Of a stretch of DNA of 64,000 bases, positions 16,394 to 24,390 are shown piece after piece (position 1 is the first letter of the stretch; each line of letters begins with the position of its first letter). Below the pieces are notes generated by a model. It was not told the origin of the DNA and did not search any database. It worked only from the letters and a program-made list of their open reading frames with translations. A program made the translations under genes and the position numbers. The DNA comes from Azospirillum brasilense (GTDB taxonomy: Bacteria; Pseudomonadota; Alphaproteobacteria; Azospirillales; Azospirillaceae), in contig NZ_VITI01000002.1 of assembly GCF_007827795.1 (NCBI RefSeq), positions 124,001 through 188,000 on the forward strand. The letters are read 5' to 3'.

Positions 16394-17418
16394 GCGAGCG
16401 CACCCGCGACCGCCACTGGGTCCCGCCGATGGAGCTGGACCCCACCCGCGCCGCCGCCGTCCCCGCGGCGGAGGAGGAGGCGATCATCGCCGGCCCCCTG
16501 GCGGGTTCGGCGGCGGAGCGCCTGCCCGCGCTGCTGGCGGAGGACCGCCCGAGAAGCCGGCTCGGCCGCTGGCTGGCCGGCTCGGTCGCCGCGCTGGTGC
16601 TGATCGCGCTGGGCTTCGACACCTGGGACCTGTTCAACCGCGCCTTCGCCACCAGCGCCGCGCTGGGCGTCCTGGTGGCCGCCGCCGTGACGGTGGCCGG
16701 TGGGGCGGCAGTGGCGATGCTGCTGCGCGAACTGCGCGCGCTGCGCCGCCTGCGCAAGATCGAGGAGTTGCGGGACGAGGCCGGGCGCCTGTCCACGGAG
16801 ATCGTGACGCAAGCCGGGGAACCGGGCCATGCGGAACGCTTCGCCGGTTCGCTGACCCGCCTCTATGAGGGCCGCGCCGATCTGGCGCCCTCGCTGGAGC
16901 GGGTGCGCGACCATGTGACCGATGCCCACGACGACGCGGAGATTCTGCGCCTGCTCGACCGCGAGGTGATGGGGCCGCTGGACCGCCGCGCCTACCAGAC
17001 CGTCCTGCGCGCGTCGCGCGACACGGCGGTGGCGACGGCGCTCAGCCCGGCGGCGGTCGTCGACCTCGCCGTGGTGCTGTGGCGGAACCTGAAGCTGGTG
17101 CGGGAGATCGCGGCGCTCTACGGGGCCCGGCCCGGCTATGTCGGGTCGCTGCGGCTGCTGCGGCGGATGCTCGCCAACCTCGCCGTCGCCGGGGTGGCGG
17201 AAAGCGCCCATCATGTCGCCGTCGAGGCGCTGGGCGGCTCCATCGCCGCGGCCATTTCCACCCGCATGGGGCAGGGGGTGATCAACGGGCTGCTGACCGC
17301 GCGGGTCGGGCTGACCGCCATGCATCTGTGCCGCCCCATCGCCTTCGGCCCCGACAACCGCCCCAGCATGGGTCAGATCCGCAAGGAGCTGCTGTCCCTG
17401 CCGAAGCAGGTGCTGTAG
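16390..17418 (+). CDS. YcjF-like (TIGR01620/DUF697) inner membrane protein
   Basis: The 342-residue protein has a charged Ala/Pro-rich cytoplasmic head, two adjacent membrane helices (roughly residues 62-75 and 92-115), a basic coiled segment (ELRALRRLRKIEELRDEAGRL), and a C-terminal DUF697 helical domain. That domain includes VVDLAVVLWRNLKLVREIAALYG and ends in the family sequence FGPDNRPSMGQIRKELL. Its function is unknown; family members are thought to recruit the YcjX-type NTPase to the membrane. The four-base overlap with the YcjX-like gene supports a two-component unit. It ends four bases before the convergent TPR gene. Confidence 0.85.
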   Translation: MSERTRDRHWVPPMELDPTRAAAVPAAEEEAIIAGPLAGSAAERLPALLAEDRPRSRLGRWLAGSVAALVLIALGFDTWDLFNRAFATSAALGVLVAAAVTVAGGAAVAMLLRELRALRRLRKIEELRDEAGRLSTEIVTQAGEPGHAERFAGSLTRLYEGRADLAPSLERVRDHVTDAHDDAEILRLLDREVMGPLDRRAYQTVLRASRDTAVATALSPAAVVDLAVVLWRNLKLVREIAALYGARPGYVGSLRLLRRMLANLAVAGVAESAHHVAVEALGGSIAAAISTRMGQGVINGLLTARVGLTAMHLCRPIAFGPDNRPSMGQIRKELLSLPKQVL

Positions 17419-17422
17419 CCGC

Positions 17423-18907
17423 TTACACGGTGGGGAAGGGCAGGCCGTGCCGGGGGTGGGTGCGGTCATGAATCAGGGCGCGGTCGCGAATCATCGGCCA
17501 GACGATGCGGCGCAGGAACCGGTGATCCTGCGCCCGGTCCGCCTCGGCGGCGGCGTGGCGCTCGGCGAGCGGCAGCAGATCGGGCAGCAGCCCGGCGACG
17601 CCGCCCCAGTGACCGCCCGACATCACCTCGGTGTGCAGCACCCCGTCGCGCAGGACGTGGAAGGGCAGGCCCGAGGCGACCCAGGCATCGACGGCGGCCT
17701 TTCCATCGGCGGAGGGCAGGGCGTCCCAATCCCGGCAGAGGAACCGTGCCACCGTAGGGTCGTCGGCGGCGGCCAGACGCCAATAGGGGCCGCCGGTCGG
17801 CGCGTCGGAGGCCGCCGCCACGAGGTCCGCCCCCGCCGCGGCCAGTTCGGCCAACCGGTCGGCGGTAGGACTGCCGTCGTGATAAACCCGGCAGGTCCAT
17901 CCGGTATACAGAGCCACGGTTTGCCGCAGAATCTCCGCCGGGTCGTGGGTGCCGGCGGGTTGGCCGCTCCACAGGCTGAAGGCGATGACGTTGCACCGCC
18001 GCCGCTCCGCGCCGCGTGGCCGGGCGAAGAGCGGGGGAAGGGCGGGCGCCGTGGCCATGGCCGTCCGGTCCTTCAAGTCCAGCGCGCGTTCGCCCCAAGT
18101 GGCGGCCTCGTCCTCCCGACCGAGAAGGGCGAGGGCGACGACCAACCGGTCGATGGCGTCGAGATGGCGAGGGTCCAGACGGGCGGCCCGTTCCAGCGCG
18201 CGGGCGGAGTCCTCCAACCGATCCACGCCCCCGAACGCGACCCCCAGATTGAAGGCGGCGGACGGAAAATCCGGCGTGATGGCCAGGGCGTTGCGGTAGG
18301 CGAGGGTGGAGTCTTCCCGCAGTCCCATCGCGAACAGCGCGTTGCCGTAGAGAAAGGCGACGTCGGCGTCCAGCGGCAGCAGTTCGGCGGCACGGGCGAG
18401 CGGGCGAAGGGATTCGGTGCCGCGCCCCTGCTCCACCAGCAGGCGGCCTTCCTCGTGCCGCAGCGCGCCCAAGCGTTCCACCGCGACGGTGAGGGTGGGG
18501 GCGGAGGCGACGGCGCGCTCCAGCGCGGTGACGGCCCCGGCGGAGCGGCCCAGGGCACGCAGGGCGTTTGCCATGTCGGTCCAGGCTTCCGCGAAATCAG
18601 GCTGGAGGGCGACGGCGCGCCGGTAATCCTCCACCGCCGCCTCCGGTTGTCCGGAGGAGCGGCGGATGTTGCCGCTGTTGGCGTGCATGTCCGCCGCCTC
18701 GGGCCGCTGGGCGATGGCGCGGGCGATGAGTTGCAGGCCAAGGGCCTGCTCCCCCACCTGCCCGGCCAGGACCCCAAGGAAATGCAGCGCGTCCGGCTGA
18801 TCCGGGTCCACATCCAGGATGCGGTGGTAGAGCTGTTGGGCCTCGGCCAGCCGACCGGCCAGATGGTGGTCCAGGGCGAGCGTCAGCGCTTCCGCGATCG
18901 TAGCCAT
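17423..18907 (-). CDS. TPR protein with an uncharacterised glycan-type C-terminal domain
   Basis: The 494-residue protein starts at ATG 18907. The first 300 residues are tetratricopeptide repeats (AEAQQLYHRILDVDPDQPDALHFLG, then several 34-residue units such as AAVEDYRRAVALQPDFAEAW). A separate C-terminal domain follows from about residue 315: IAFSLWSGQPAGTHDPAEI, ALYTGWTCRVYHDG, then DPTVARFLCRDWDALPSADGKAAVDAW. The CRDWD motif and spacing resemble a glycosyltransferase-like domain often joined to TPRs in surface-polysaccharide genes of related bacteria, but I cannot name the activity. No signal peptide is seen. The gene stands alone on the minus strand. Confidence 0.7.
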   Translation of the reverse strand: MATIAEALTLALDHHLAGRLAEAQQLYHRILDVDPDQPDALHFLGVLAGQVGEQALGLQLIARAIAQRPEAADMHANSGNIRRSSGQPEAAVEDYRRAVALQPDFAEAWTDMANALRALGRSAGAVTALERAVASAPTLTVAVERLGALRHEEGRLLVEQGRGTESLRPLARAAELLPLDADVAFLYGNALFAMGLREDSTLAYRNALAITPDFPSAAFNLGVAFGGVDRLEDSARALERAARLDPRHLDAIDRLVVALALLGREDEAATWGERALDLKDRTAMATAPALPPLFARPRGAERRRCNVIAFSLWSGQPAGTHDPAEILRQTVALYTGWTCRVYHDGSPTADRLAELAAAGADLVAAASDAPTGGPYWRLAAADDPTVARFLCRDWDALPSADGKAAVDAWVASGLPFHVLRDGVLHTEVMSGGHWGGVAGLLPDLLPLAERHAAAEADRAQDHRFLRRIVWPMIRDRALIHDRTHPRHGLPFPTV

Positions 18908-19129
18908 GCATACAGGCTTAAGCGCCCCGACGCCCCTCCGCAAGCGTCACGGCTGTGAGAAGGGTGGGCGACGGCTCCAATGGTCCTGGAATGCGAAGCT
19001 TTAGTGCCGGAAACAGCCTATGGGATTTCGTCCTTTGGCATAGCCGGAAAAAAGGTGAACGAACCCTTTACAATGCACGAGTGCAGCTGCAATATATGAT
19101 CTGGATTGTCCAATCATCGGTGTAATGTC

Positions 19130-19687
19130 ATGAACGTGGCCATCGCCACCGCAACGGCTGCAAGGCCGTTGGCCTTCATGACGGCCCGCAACAGCGACGC
19201 TGTTGAAACCGGGGCCGACACCGGGACTCCGCCCGCGAAGGACCCCGTCACCGGCCAGTCCGAACCCCTTTCCGGACGCTACACGAAGACCGCGTACCGC
19301 TACGACGCCGACGCGTCGCGGCTGGTGCTGCTGTTCCGCAGCCCGGAGGACGGGGCGACCCTCGACCAGATTCCGACCGAGGCGGCGTTGCGGCAATACC
19401 GCGAAGCGCAGAAGGACCGGAAGGGCGGCAAGGCGTCGCTGGAATTGCTGGTCGGCGGTTCGGACGGACAGGGCCAGCAGAATGGCTCCGGGCAGAGCGC
19501 AAGCTCCCAAACCGGGGCGCCCGTGCACCGGTGGGCGTCGGGCCACGTCGGGACCGGTGCGGGCCGCTCCAGCGTGTCACAGGGGACTTCCGCCCCCACG
19601 CCGCCGGTGGTAGCATCGACTCCGATGACGACTCAAGCGGTTGCCACCCCATCGTCGGGACCCGGCTCCGTCAACGTGGTCATCTGA
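19130..19687 (+). CDS. Small FlaG-like protein
   Basis: The 185-residue protein has one recognisable block near residues 45-85: AYRYDADASRLVLLFRSPEDG then LDQIPTEAALRQYREAQ. This fits the FlaG pattern of a beta hairpin followed by I-P-x-E-xx-L. The remainder is Ser/Thr/Gly/Pro-rich and probably unstructured, ending in SVNVVI. FlaG proteins sit in flagellin gene neighbourhoods and affect filament length; the assignment here is tentative. ATG 19130 has no clear ribosome site. Upstream is an AT-rich stretch with TTTACA at 19067 and the palindrome TGCAGCTGCA at 19082-19091. The next gene is the YjfB-like one. Confidence 0.55.
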   Translation: MNVAIATATAARPLAFMTARNSDAVETGADTGTPPAKDPVTGQSEPLSGRYTKTAYRYDADASRLVLLFRSPEDGATLDQIPTEAALRQYREAQKDRKGGKASLELLVGGSDGQGQQNGSGQSASSQTGAPVHRWASGHVGTGAGRSSVSQGTSAPTPPVVASTPMTTQAVATPSSGPGSVNVVI

Positions 19688-19739
19688 CCGGTGGAAAGCA
19701 GACCCACCTGCCGGCTGTTCCTTGTGAAGGCATCCTCCG

Positions 19740-19952
19740 ATGGCTCTCGATGTTTCATCCTCCACCCTGGGCGCTGCGATCGGTTTGCGGCAAGCGCAGG
19801 GGCAGATGGATTTCGGCGTGAAGACGCTGAACCAGACCGCGCAGCAACAGGACCAAGCGATCGCCACACTGCTTCAGGGCGGTTCGGACAGCTCCTCGGC
19901 CGGTGGCAACGTCACGGCCACACGTGGGCAGAATCTGAACATCGTTGTGTAA
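19740..19952 (+). CDS. Small putative motility protein, YjfB-like
   Basis: The 70-residue protein (MALDVSSSTLGAAIGLRQAQ, then MDFGVKTLNQTAQQQDQAIATLL) resembles the YjfB-type putative motility family: a short helix pair and a Gln-rich stretch followed by a Ser/Gly tail. It ends LNIVV, close to the VNVVI end of the preceding protein. Family members are found with flagellar genes but have no assigned activity. GAAGG lies nine bases upstream of the ATG. It is 52 bases after the FlaG-like gene, so the two are likely co-transcribed. Confidence 0.6.
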   Translation: MALDVSSSTLGAAIGLRQAQGQMDFGVKTLNQTAQQQDQAIATLLQGGSDSSSAGGNVTATRGQNLNIVV

Positions 19953-19997
19953 GCGGTTGATCCGTTCGGCTTGATCGCGCACGTCAAGCCACGGCCA

Positions 19998-20030
19998 TAA
20001 AAAAAGCCCCTCTCGCTGGAGAGGGGCTTT
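19998..20030 (-). terminator. Strong rho-independent terminator for clpP
   Basis: A perfect 12-base-pair stem (20003-20014 with 20019-20030) around a four-base loop is followed, reading the minus strand, by a run of T residues (complement of the A-run at 19999-20005). It ends the minus-strand clpP transcript and could also stop plus-strand transcripts of the YjfB-like gene. Confidence 0.85.
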
Positions 20031-20067
20031 GCGCGTTCCGGCGGTCCGCCTGCTTCAACTCGTCGGC

Positions 20068-20694
20068 TTACTTCAGCTCGTCGAAGGTCTCGATGATGTG
20101 GCTGACGATGCCGTATTCGCGGGCCTCGTCGGCCAGCATCCAATAGTTCCGGTCGGTGTCCTTGGAGACCTTCTCCACCGACTGGCCGGTTTCGCGCGCG
20201 ATGATGCGGTTCAGGCGCTCACGCATGCGGATGATTTCCTTCGCCTCGATGGCGATGTCCGTCGCCCGGCCACCGGTGCCGCCCAGCGGCTGGTGGATCA
20301 GGAAGCGCGTGTTCGGCAGGCAGTAGCGGTCTTCCTTCTTCGCGGCCAGGAAGATGTGGCAGCCGGCGCTGGCGACCCAGCCGGTGCCCAGCATCTTCAC
20401 GCGCGGCTTCACGAAGCGGATCATGTCGTGAATGGTGTCGCCCGCCTCGACGTGGCCGCCGGGGGAGTTCACCACGACCGTGATGTCGTCGTTGCTCTCG
20501 TGGGCCAGCGCCAGCAGCTGGGCCGAAACGGCCTGTGCCAGCTTCATGTCGATCTGCCCGAAGATCAGCACCGTGCGCGCCTTGAACAGGTTCGACTGCA
20601 CGGCAGCGAACGGCGGCGGGGCGCTTTCCTTCGACTTCTCGTCCGGCTCCTGCTCGGGCTCGTCGTCGAAGCGGGTGTATCCGTCTTGCGCCAT
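20068..20694 (-). CDS. clpP: ClpP-type protease subunit with Asn in place of the catalytic Asp
   Basis: The 208-residue protein is a ClpP serine peptidase homologue. Ser109 (GWVASAGCHIF) and His134 (NTRFLIHQPLGG) are 25 residues apart exactly as in E. coli ClpP, and the SPGG loop is present. Aligning residue by residue from HQPLGG, the E. coli Asp171 position falls on Asn183 (DTDRNYW). Listeria ClpP1 is a known precedent for an Asn in this place. An acidic N-terminal extension of about 30 residues replaces the usual short propeptide. No clpX or clpA lies beside it. The start ATG 20694 has AGGGAG ten bases upstream; the frame is open further upstream but is not ClpP-like. A promoter and terminator flank it. 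Confidence 0.85.
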   Translation of the reverse strand: MAQDGYTRFDDEPEQEPDEKSKESAPPPFAAVQSNLFKARTVLIFGQIDMKLAQAVSAQLLALAHESNDDITVVVNSPGGHVEAGDTIHDMIRFVKPRVKMLGTGWVASAGCHIFLAAKKEDRYCLPNTRFLIHQPLGGTGGRATDIAIEAKEIIRMRERLNRIIARETGQSVEKVSKDTDRNYWMLADEAREYGIVSHIIETFDELK

Positions 20695-20793
20695 CGTTTT
20701 TGAACTCCCTGAGGTCGGCGTGTCTACCGGGGGGCTTTGGCTTGCGGGGGCCTGGGATGTCGGATGGGGACCGAACCACGCCACTCGTTTCTC

Positions 20794-20822
20794 CACATAG
20801 CCCGTATCGGTTCCTTGTTCAA
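20794..20822 (-). promoter_or_regulatory. Candidate promoter of clpP
   Basis: Reading the minus strand, TTGAAC (20822-20817) and TATGTG (20799-20794) are separated by 17 bases. Initiation near 20787 would give a leader of about 93 bases. A heat-shock sigma-32 type -10 (CCCCAT) is not seen, so a housekeeping promoter is more likely. Confidence 0.4.
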
Positions 20823-20954
20823 CGGGCCGCGACGCCAAATCCCACCCCGGCGCCGTCATAGTCACGCTCAGGTTGGCTGCCGGGGCGTGGGCCGGCTCTT
20901 GCGGACCCGTGCCAAGGGACGCACACTGCCCCTTGCACAATCGGAGGGCGGTGC

Positions 20955-21815
20955 ATGGATGGCGGCAGCGGGATCGGCGTCTCGGTCATAATACCGGCCT
21001 TCCGGGCGCAAGGCACCATCGCCCGCGCCGTGGCAAGCCTTCTGGCGCAGAGCTTTCGCGATTGGGAAGCGGTGGTGGTCAGCGACGATGGCGTCGATTA
21101 CCGCGCCCTTCTGGAGGCCGCCGGCATCGTCGATTCGCGCCTGACCTTCACCGGAACCGGCCGCGTCGGGTCCGGCGCTCCGGCGGCGCGCAACGCCGGG
21201 CTGCGGTGCGCCGGCATGCCGCTGATCGCTCCGCTGGATGCCGACGACCGGTTCGAGCCTGACCGGTTGGCGCGCTTGGTCCCGCTGGCGGTGGCGCAGG
21301 GGGCGGCGGCGGACAATGTGGCGGTTGTGCGCGACGGCGACGGCTCGCCGCTCTCCACCCTGTTCCCGCCGGGTGCCGGGACCACGATGCTGGACGCCGC
21401 GGCCTTCTTGGAAACTTCCGTGCCGATGTTCTTCGTGGTCCGGCGGGACCTCGTCCCCGGCTGGGAGGAGGGTGTCGACTTCTGCGACGACGTGGTCTTC
21501 AACGTCCAGGTCCTTGATCGGGTGGGTCGTCTGCCGCTGGTGCTGGAGCCGCTGTACGAATACCGGCAGCGGGAGGGATCGATCACCTGCTCCGCCGACA
21601 GCGGTTCGCGGGCGGACCTCTGCTACCGCCATGTTCTCGACCGCTTGGACGGCGACGGGTTGCGAATCGCCGACGCCGCGCTGCGCCACCGCTTCGCTGC
21701 CGCCCTGGACGCCAAGCGCGCCCTGAACGCCGCCTACATGACCGCGCGGGCCGCCGGACGCTGTGCCAATTTTCAGGAGTTCCTGGCCTTGCGGGAAAAC
21801 TCCCTGCCGGGGTAG
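20955..21815 (+). CDS. Family 2 (GT-A) glycosyltransferase
   Basis: The 286-residue protein has the GT2 fold: SVIIPAFRAQGTIARAV at the N-terminus, AVVVSDDG for nucleotide binding, APAARNAG, and the metal-binding DXD motif in APLDADDRFEPDRL. A later PMFFVVRR and EYRQREGSI fit the acceptor half. There is no membrane helix, so it acts in the cytoplasm on nucleotide-sugar donors. The acceptor is not evident, and no polysaccharide cluster surrounds it. The last 43 bases overlap the convergent phosphodiesterase gene. The initiator ATG 20955 is preceded by GGAGGG at a suitable distance. Confidence 0.88.
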   Translation: MDGGSGIGVSVIIPAFRAQGTIARAVASLLAQSFRDWEAVVVSDDGVDYRALLEAAGIVDSRLTFTGTGRVGSGAPAARNAGLRCAGMPLIAPLDADDRFEPDRLARLVPLAVAQGAAADNVAVVRDGDGSPLSTLFPPGAGTTMLDAAAFLETSVPMFFVVRRDLVPGWEEGVDFCDDVVFNVQVLDRVGRLPLVLEPLYEYRQREGSITCSADSGSRADLCYRHVLDRLDGDGLRIADAALRHRFAAALDAKRALNAAYMTARAAGRCANFQEFLALRENSLPG

Positions 21816-22588
21816 TCGCCGATCACGCTCAGATGCGTGACCACCGTGCCATCCGGACCGAACCGGTGGAGGGCGAGCGCGGACGGCTCGTCCGTCCAGC
21901 GGTAGGGCGGTTCCGGCGCCAGATCCAAGGCGATCTGGTAGGCCACCGATGGGGCGACATAGCCATGCGCCCCGTTCCAGGCGACCGCGGTCTGGCGGTG
22001 GGTGTGGCCGCTGAGCACGGCGCGGACGTTCGGACGGCTCCGCACCAGCCGTCCCAACTCCTCCGCGCCCTCCAGGCAGCGCAGCGTGTCCAGGAAGGCC
22101 AGCCCGGTGTCGAAGGGCGGGTGGTGCAGCGCCAGCAGGGTCGGACGCTCCGGCTGCTCGGCCAGACGCTCCGCCAGCCAGGACAGCCGGTCGACGCACA
22201 GGCCGCCCACCGCCATGCCGGGGATCACCGAATCGAGCATCAGGATGCGGACCGGAAATTCCTCCACCGCGTAGTGGATGAAGGGACCCTCCATGGGCAT
22301 CCAACCGGTGCCGGCGAAGGTCCGACGCAACCGGTCGCGGTCGTCGTGGTTGCCCGCCAGCACGCGGAAAGGAATGGCGAGCGGTGCCAGCAGGTCGGAC
22401 AGCGCCTCGTACTCGCCGGGCTTCGGCCCGTTGACGAGATCCCCGGTGATCAGGACGAGGTCGGGGCGCGGCACCAGCGCGTTCAGATGGGCCACCGCGG
22501 CGGCGAGCCGGGCGTTCGTGTCGTACGCGGTCGTCGGGGCGGTGCCGGGGGCCGTCACATGCAGGTCGGACATCTGGGCGATCAGCAT
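21773..22588 (-). CDS. CpdA-like metallophosphoesterase
   Basis: The 271-residue enzyme shows the full calcineurin-like metal site: MSDLH, TGDLVNG, AGNHDD, LHHPP and LSGHTH in order. This arrangement and length match class III cyclic nucleotide phosphodiesterases such as E. coli CpdA, which hydrolyses 3',5'-cAMP, although some relatives act on other phosphodiesters. ATG 22588 (MLIAQMSDLH) is the family start; a 12-residue upstream extension is possible. The gene overlaps the tail of the glycosyltransferase gene on the opposite strand. Confidence 0.85.
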   Translation of the reverse strand: MLIAQMSDLHVTAPGTAPTTAYDTNARLAAAVAHLNALVPRPDLVLITGDLVNGPKPGEYEALSDLLAPLAIPFRVLAGNHDDRDRLRRTFAGTGWMPMEGPFIHYAVEEFPVRILMLDSVIPGMAVGGLCVDRLSWLAERLAEQPERPTLLALHHPPFDTGLAFLDTLRCLEGAEELGRLVRSRPNVRAVLSGHTHRQTAVAWNGAHGYVAPSVAYQIALDLAPEPPYRWTDEPSALALHRFGPDGTVVTHLSVIGDYPGREFSRKARNS

Positions 22589-22754
22589 CGGGCACCCCTT
22601 GGGACACGGCAGTCTGAGGACCAAGGATTGTCACATCGCCGATTTTTCGGATGTCTTCAAGAGTCCAACCGGTGCAAAACTTCCTTTACGCTTCCGTGAC
22701 AGGCTGAGCCATCGGCCGAACGACAGTCTTGCCGCCACAGCATCGGATCGGGGA

Positions 22755-23123
22755 ATGAGCGCGTCCACCTCCTCCTGCCTGCTCGCGCGATTGCTGGCGT
22801 CCGGGAAGTTCTGGCTGAAGCGCGCGCGCATCGAATCCCCGGACCTTGGCGAGGGCACCCCTCCACCCGGCGCGGACGGCGCCTTGCTGGCCGATCTTCG
22901 CATTGAAGGCAATCGGATTCGTGCAGTTCTACCGGCGGGCGAGGCGCCCTGTTGCGCGCCCGGCCTGTGCCTCGATGGCGGGCCGGTTCGTCCACGGGGC
23001 GGCTGCAGTGCGGTCGGCCCCGGTCAACCCGCTGATCTGACGGTTATTCTTCCCGATGGGGCGCGGCTGGAGATGGAGAAGGGCCGGGTTGTGCAACCCG
23101 AACCGCCGCCCCCCAGCGCCTGA
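22755..23123 (+). pseudogene. Amidohydrolase (cytosine deaminase-like) relic lacking the catalytic barrel
   Basis: This 122-codon frame begins after GGGGA at ATG 22755. Residues about 15-75 (FWLKRARIESPDL, LLADLRIEGNRIRAVLPAGEAP, LCLDGGPVRP) look like the N-terminal strands of a cytosine-deaminase-type amidohydrolase. The following residues (PGQPADLTVILPDGARLEMEKGRVV) look like its C-terminal strands. These two parts form the composite beta-sandwich of the family. The whole TIM barrel with the metal-binding HxH is missing between them. The simplest reading is an in-frame internal deletion leaving a decayed gene; a small surviving protein is possible. It sits immediately upstream of the efflux operator. 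Confidence 0.5.
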
Positions 23124-23148
23124 ACCATTGCAACCGTCTCGACTCCGG

Positions 23149-23175
23149 AACTGAACTGAACGATATAGTTCAGTT
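23149..23175 (+). promoter_or_regulatory. Palindromic operator before the RND efflux genes
   Basis: AACTGAACT at 23149-23157 and AGTTCAGTT at 23167-23175 form a perfect nine-base inverted repeat. A second register, ACTGAAC/GTTCAGT (23155-23174), overlaps it because ACTGA is doubled. The spacer GATATA can serve as a -10. This is typical of TetR-family repressors that control RND pumps, but no such regulator gene is adjacent. Confidence 0.65.
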
Positions 23176-23265
23176 TACCGCCCGCCCTTCACAGCGGCCC
23201 GGTTGACACGAAACGCCCCGCGCGCCCGTCCGGCGGGCCGGCGGGCCTGTGCGGGTTCCGTATCC

Positions 23266-24387
23266 ATGCGCCACACGCTTCGCATCGTCGCCCTTCTGGT
23301 CCTGGTCGCTCTCGGCGGCGGCGCCTACTGGTACTTCGTCAAGCAGGGCGGAACCCTCAACACGCTGCTCGCCGGCAAGGTTCCGTCTCCCGGCGGCGCG
23401 TCGTCCGGTACTCCGCCGGCGGGCGGCCCGCCGCCGACGCCGGTCGAAGCCTTGCCGGTCAAGATCGGCACCGTGTCGCGTCAGGTCACCGCGGTCGGCT
23501 CGCTGCTGTCCAGCGAATCGGTGGTCATCCGGCCCGAGGTTGCGGGCAAGGTCTCCGAGATCGCCTTCCAGGAAGGGCAGGCGGTGAAGAAGGGGGCTGT
23601 GCTGATCCGGCTGGACGATTCCATCGCCCGCGCCACGCTCGCTCAGGCGCAGGCGAGCATCGCCTTCTCCCGCGCGGAGCTGAGCCGCGCCGAGGAACTG
23701 TACCGCCAGCGCACCGGCCCCGCCCGCAACCGCGAGCAGGCGCTCGCCAAGCTCCAGTCCGACGAGGCGGCGGTGCAACTGGCCAGGGCGCAGCTGGAGA
23801 AGCTGACCCTGACCGCCCCTTTCGACGGCGTGTTGGGCCTGCGCAAGGTTTCGGTGGGCGACGTGGTGGCGGCGGGCAAGGACATCGTGAACCTGGAGGC
23901 CATCGACACCCTGAAGCTCGATTTCCGGGTGCCGGAGCTGTATCTGCCGACCGTCCGCACCGGCCAGACCCTGAAGGTCGCCGTGGACTCCTTCGGCGGG
24001 CGGACCTTCGACGGCACGGTCTACGCCATCGACCCGCTGGTGGACGTGAACGGCCGCGCGGTGGTGATCCGCGCCCGCGTCCCCAACTCCGACGGCTCGC
24101 TGCGCCCCGGCCTGTTCGCGCGGGTGGCCCTGACGCTGGACCAGAATCCGAACGCCGTGCTGGTGCCCGAGCAGGCGGTCAGCGCCTTCGGCAACAAGCA
24201 ATTTGTCTTCAAGGTGGTGGATGGCAAGGCGGTGCAGACCACGGTCACGCTGGGCGAGCGCCGCAACGCCGAGGTGGAGATCACCGCCGGCCTGCAGCCC
24301 GGCGACGTGGTGGTGACCGCCGGCCAGCTGAAGATCCGCGACGGCGCGCCGGTGGTGGTTGTGAACAACAAGCCGGCGGGGAGCTAA
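23266..24387 (+). CDS. RND efflux periplasmic adaptor (membrane fusion protein)
   Basis: The 373-residue protein has an N-terminal membrane anchor (LRIVALLVLVALGGGAYWYF) followed by a Pro/Gly spacer. The standard adaptor parts come next: a biotinyl-lipoyl half (VVIRPEVAGKVSEIAFQEGQ), a helical hairpin (ATLAQAQASIAFSRAELSRAEELY), the returning lipoyl half (LTAPFDGVLGLRKVSVGD), a beta-barrel (LKLDFRVPELYL) and a membrane-proximal domain (GERRNAEVEITAGLQPGD). It links the inner-membrane pump to an outer-membrane channel, which is not encoded here. ATG 23266 is the membrane-anchor start. Three bases separate it from the pump gene. Confidence 0.94.
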   Translation: MRHTLRIVALLVLVALGGGAYWYFVKQGGTLNTLLAGKVPSPGGASSGTPPAGGPPPTPVEALPVKIGTVSRQVTAVGSLLSSESVVIRPEVAGKVSEIAFQEGQAVKKGAVLIRLDDSIARATLAQAQASIAFSRAELSRAEELYRQRTGPARNREQALAKLQSDEAAVQLARAQLEKLTLTAPFDGVLGLRKVSVGDVVAAGKDIVNLEAIDTLKLDFRVPELYLPTVRTGQTLKVAVDSFGGRTFDGTVYAIDPLVDVNGRAVVIRARVPNSDGSLRPGLFARVALTLDQNPNAVLVPEQAVSAFGNKQFVFKVVDGKAVQTTVTLGERRNAEVEITAGLQPGDVVVTAGQLKIRDGAPVVVVNNKPAGS

Positions 24388-24390
24388 TCC

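Noticed and set aside
19035-19060. Sigma-54 promoter (TTGGCATAGCC) upstream of the FlaG-like gene
   Set aside because: The required GC at the -12 position, ten bases after GG, is not present.
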